Source of the DNA: JAPLDB01 sp038206355
Lineage (GTDB): Bacteria; Bacteroidota; Bacteroidia; AKYH767-A; 2013-40CM-41-45
NCBI GenBank assembly: GCA_038206355.1
Contig: JBBRAY010000016.1
Location: forward strand, 10,416 to 74,415
DNA length: 64,000 bases
Direction: 5' to 3'
Part shown: positions 61,779-64,000 of the stretch, one piece after another
How the letters are laid out: the number at the start of each line of letters is the position of its first letter
Numbering within the stretch: position 1 is the first letter of the stretch
Program-made: the position numbers and the translations under genes
Notes under the pieces: model-generated
Database searches by the model: none
What the model was told of the DNA's origin: nothing
The model's input: only the letters and a program-made list of their open reading frames with translations

Positions 61779-63272
61779 TTATGGTAAGAGTTCTTCCAAC
61801 CGGTTAGCTTTGTAATCAGGAAGAACTTCAAAAATATTTTTCAGCCATTGAAAAGGTTCTATGCCTTTGAGTTTGCAGGTGCCGAGTAAAGAATAAAACA
61901 TCGCAGCGTTTTGTGCTGAGGCATGCGATCCCGCGAAGAGATAATTTTTTCTTCCGATTGCGATAGGTCGGATTGAGTTCTCTACAAGATTATTATCGAT
62001 CTCCAACCTTCCATCGTGTGCATATAGCATTAACCGCTCCCAACGCGGCAGCGCATAACTGATGGCTTTGCCCATGGCCGAGGATGGCGTGACCTGCGTC
62101 ACCTTTTCTTTCAGCCATTGGTGCATGGATTGCAATACCGGCACCGATTTTTCCTGTCTCATGTCAAGCCGCTGAAAAATATCGCAATTGTCTTCACGGC
62201 AATGTTTTTCCACTGCATAAAGCTTTTGGATTTCTTTCAACGTATGACTTGCAAGTTCATTATCATTATCAAGCGCCTGTTCAAAATATCTTCTTGCATG
62301 CGCCATACAGAGAACATGCGTGATCTGTTTCTTGTCGAACTGGTTGTAAACTTCGTATCCGTCGGTCTGCAGGTATCCGTCAAAATCTTTGAGCACCTGG
62401 GAAGGTCCTGCTCTTCCGCGGCTTTCGTGGTAATCAAAAAACACAAGTCCCGACAGTGGATCGCGATATGTCCAATACCAGCCGCGGTGCGTCTTTGCCC
62501 GGCCCTGTAAATTGTTTGGATGGACTTTTTCATCTCTGTCAAGTACCTGGATGCGCGTTTCATCCACCTGCAGATAATGGCTCTGAAGAATTTTCTTTAC
62601 CAGCGCTTCATACAACGGAGTGATCAGCTGAGCGCCGGTTTTGATCCAGTCACTCATGGTGGAGGATGGAATACTAATCCCCATTCTTTTGAACTGCTCA
62701 ATCTGGCGGTACAGTGGAAGATGGTCAACGTATTTCTGAACGATCACCAGGGCAAGCACCGAAGAGCCGGCTTTGCCTTTTTCAATCGGCGATGAAGGCA
62801 GGTCGGCGATGATCACGCCTTCGTTATTTTCTTTAGCGTACTTGTAACGGATATATCTTGTCACAAATAACTTTCCCGGATCGCATTCCAGGCGTTCGGT
62901 GATTTCTTCCCCGATTTTATTCAGGCCTGTGATGTCCTGCAAAGGAGCAATGATCCGATCCACGCGCGGCAGGTGATCCGGTATTTTAAGGCGGCCTTTG
63001 TGATTGCTTTTAACTGAAGGCTTCTCACGCTCGTAGGTGATCGTTTCTTTTTTGTTCTCCGGCTCTTCTATCACCGGAAGTTCAAGTCCCAGCGACATCT
63101 GTGATGCATTTATAGAAAATTTTTCGCTCCTCTGACCATAGATATGTCTTAGCATCTGCTCAAGCTGATGCTCAAGTTTTTTTATCCGTAAATCTTTTTG
63201 CTGATTCTCCGATCTAAGTTTTTCATTTTCTATCCCGATAGTTATCGGGAGCAAATCGGGTGCTGTACTCAC
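61779..63272 (-). CDS. tnpC: IS66 family transposase TnpC
   Basis: 497 residues starting at a GTG (63272). The N-terminal coiled coil (IGIENEKLRSENQQKDLRIK) and LEQMLRHIYGQRSEKF are typical. A Zn-ribbon-like and DUF-type segment follows (DHLPRVDRIIAPLQDITGLN). The DDE transposase domain has VDETRIQVLDRDEKVHPNNL (first Asp), a QTDGYEVYNQFDKKQITHVL segment (second Asp) and NLVENSIRPIAIGRKNYLFA (Glu). The C-terminal IS66 domain ends in LPDYKANRLEELLP. It appears intact, so the element may be mobile. Confidence 0.96.
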   Translation of the reverse strand: MSTAPDLLPITIGIENEKLRSENQQKDLRIKKLEHQLEQMLRHIYGQRSEKFSINASQMSLGLELPVIEEPENKKETITYEREKPSVKSNHKGRLKIPDHLPRVDRIIAPLQDITGLNKIGEEITERLECDPGKLFVTRYIRYKYAKENNEGVIIADLPSSPIEKGKAGSSVLALVIVQKYVDHLPLYRQIEQFKRMGISIPSSTMSDWIKTGAQLITPLYEALVKKILQSHYLQVDETRIQVLDRDEKVHPNNLQGRAKTHRGWYWTYRDPLSGLVFFDYHESRGRAGPSQVLKDFDGYLQTDGYEVYNQFDKKQITHVLCMAHARRYFEQALDNDNELASHTLKEIQKLYAVEKHCREDNCDIFQRLDMRQEKSVPVLQSMHQWLKEKVTQVTPSSAMGKAISYALPRWERLMLYAHDGRLEIDNNLVENSIRPIAIGRKNYLFAGSHASAQNAAMFYSLLGTCKLKGIEPFQWLKNIFEVLPDYKANRLEELLP

Positions 63273-63287
63273 GGGTGCAAGTATAAA

Positions 63288-63686
63288 TCATACATGCCCT
63301 GAAAGCCCCATTAATGCTGAGTTTTTATCAACAATCGTATGCTCATAACGTATTCTTTTTTTTACCGATGAAAGTACGATGCCCTTCATAATAAATTGCA
63401 GTTGTTCGCTGGAAATTTCAATCGCAGTAGATGCGGAATTTGTTTTTGGCATTTCAAAGGTTCCTCTTTCCAGCCGCTTGGAGAAGATTGCAAAGCCATC
63501 CCCCTGGAAGTGCAGCACTTTTATCTTGTTGAGTTGCCGCGAAAAAAATACAAACACATCGCCGGTGAGCGGGTCCATTTTGTATTCATTGCGTACGATG
63601 CCGCTCAAAGAATCAAAACCTTTGCGCATGTCGCAGGCTCCGCGGTAAACAAAATACCGGAGCCGCTCTGAGAAGAAAAGCTGCAT
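63288..63686 (-). CDS. tnpB: IS66 family accessory protein TnpB (Orf2)
   Basis: 132 residues. RYFVYRGACDMRKGFDSLSG, then IVRNEYKMDPLTGDVFVFFS, is the diagnostic IS66 Orf2 sequence, followed by RQLNKIKVLHFQGDGFAIFS. TnpB is needed for transposition of many IS66 members. Its start is one base after the tnpA stop codon, and its stop is 15 bases before tnpC. Intact. Confidence 0.95.
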   Translation of the reverse strand: MQLFFSERLRYFVYRGACDMRKGFDSLSGIVRNEYKMDPLTGDVFVFFSRQLNKIKVLHFQGDGFAIFSKRLERGTFEMPKTNSASTAIEISSEQLQFIMKGIVLSSVKKRIRYEHTIVDKNSALMGLSGHV

Positions 63687-63687
63687 G

Positions 63688-63978
63688 TTACTTCAACAGC
63701 AACTGAAAATATTCCGGCGGAAGCACATGGTAGAAGCGAAAAGTTTTTTCTTTTATCACAACTTCCATGAAGAGCTTGTCACCTGAAGAGATTAATACTT
63801 CAGAAAATCCCGATTGGGTTTTTTCTTTCCCAAAACTTTGAAACCATCCCACAAAGGTGCAGTACTTAAGTCCACGCTGCTCTGCAAATTGCTTCTTTGA
63901 CATCCCGCTCTGTTTCCACTCTGAAATAATTTGCTGTCTCTCTGCACGTGATGCCTTCTTTTTTTCTAAATTGCTCAT
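63688..63978 (-). CDS. tnpA: IS66 family accessory protein TnpA (Orf1)
   Basis: 96 residues. The N-terminal part is a helix-turn-helix (ASRAERQQIISEWKQSGMSK, then KQFAEQRGLKYCTFVGWFQS) typical of the IS66 DNA-binding Orf1. The C-terminal part is shorter and varied. It is the first gene of the element. The ATG is at 63978, and only 22 bases of the IS upstream of it are inside the window. Confidence 0.9.
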   Translation of the reverse strand: MSNLEKKKASRAERQQIISEWKQSGMSKKQFAEQRGLKYCTFVGWFQSFGKEKTQSGFSEVLISSGDKLFMEVVIKEKTFRFYHVLPPEYFQLLLK

Positions 63979-64000
63979 GATATTTTTTTGAGCAAAGTAA

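Larger units (their letters stand above)
61709..64000 (-). mobile_element. IS66-family insertion sequence (incomplete; 5' end beyond the window)
   Basis: Three genes in the canonical IS66 order (tnpA, tnpB, tnpC) run on the minus strand from 63978 to 61779. The 3' end of the element is placed at 61709 because GTAAGCATCCGACCAACTAC matches the GTAAGC-type IS66 terminus. It also ends the truncated secreted-protein frame. IS66 elements duplicate 8 bases at the target; the second end and the duplicate lie beyond 64000. The element should end not far past the window edge. Confidence 0.85.

Noticed and set aside
62118..62510. 130-codon open frame opposite tnpC
   Set aside because: Antisense shadow of the DDE transposase domain.
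1..64000. tRNA or rRNA genes
   Set aside because: I saw no T-arm GGTTCRANTCC signature followed by an acceptor pairing on either strand and no rRNA-like sequence; by-eye scanning could miss a divergent tRNA.

Overview
The window comes from a Bacteroidota chromosome, probably a Chitinophagales/Sphingobacteriales-like lineage. The evidence is: several secreted proteins with type IX secretion (T9SS) C-terminal sorting domains (YPNP-type motif, then a short basic-hydrophobic tail); the T9SS regulator PorX; Bacteroidota-restricted families (DUF5606, DUF2795, DUF4476); lipoproteins with S/A-C-K-K lipoboxes; start regions without clear Shine-Dalgarno sequences; and several TAnnTTTG -7 boxes. I found no rRNA, tRNA or CRISPR array.

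Layout. 0-12 kb: an edge-truncated membrane protein, an M3 oligopeptidase with a DUF5606 protein, a T9SS subtilisin, an eight-PKD T9SS adhesin-like protein, a beta-helix lipoprotein and a WbqC-like protein. 12-17 kb: hutH, hisS and ettA on the minus strand. 17-22 kb: a second T9SS subtilisin, a UbiA prenyltransferase, a lipoprotein and a Kazal-like secreted protein. 22-27 kb: the minus-strand cluster ddl - PASTA protein - T9SS protein - rluD. 27-33 kb: a Kelch T9SS protein, an HD hydrolase, a GAF protein, porX and rpmH (53 codons). 33-47 kb: DUF4476, DUF423, a lipoprotein, pckA, DUF2795, a cobalamin adenosyltransferase, a LolD-like ATPase, a methyltransferase, eno, citrate synthase, an FAH-family protein and a bifunctional RelA/SpoT. 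47-54 kb: a GIY-YIG protein, a Tat-type PLP enzyme, small membrane and secreted proteins, a second lipoprotein of the 20-kb family, an FtsE-like ATPase and two glycosyltransferases. 54-61 kb: paaABC-paaD-paaG for phenylacetyl-CoA epoxidation, running into a WecA-like transferase, wecB and an acyltransferase. 61-64 kb: a small HTH protein and a secreted-protein gene cut by an IS66 element that runs off the right edge.

How the genes work together. Six secreted proteins carry confident or possible T9SS tails and are scattered through the window, while the regulator PorX is the only T9SS-related control gene present. The ddl/PASTA pair and the wecA-like/wecB pair concern the cell envelope. The paa genes encode ring epoxidation of phenylacetyl-CoA, but paaE, paaK and paaZ are absent here.

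The most unusual signal is not a gene. Many intergenic regions contain a family of short degenerate elements with an AACAGCC(G) core, often flanked by simple-sequence arms (GTTGATTAG-, GTCATTAG-, GAGTCAAGA- or GGCAGTAG-like words) that can pair across the core. They recur from 6.6 to 56.8 kb, are essentially confined to intergenic DNA, and in three places end within a few bases of a promoter-like box. I do not recognise them as a described family.
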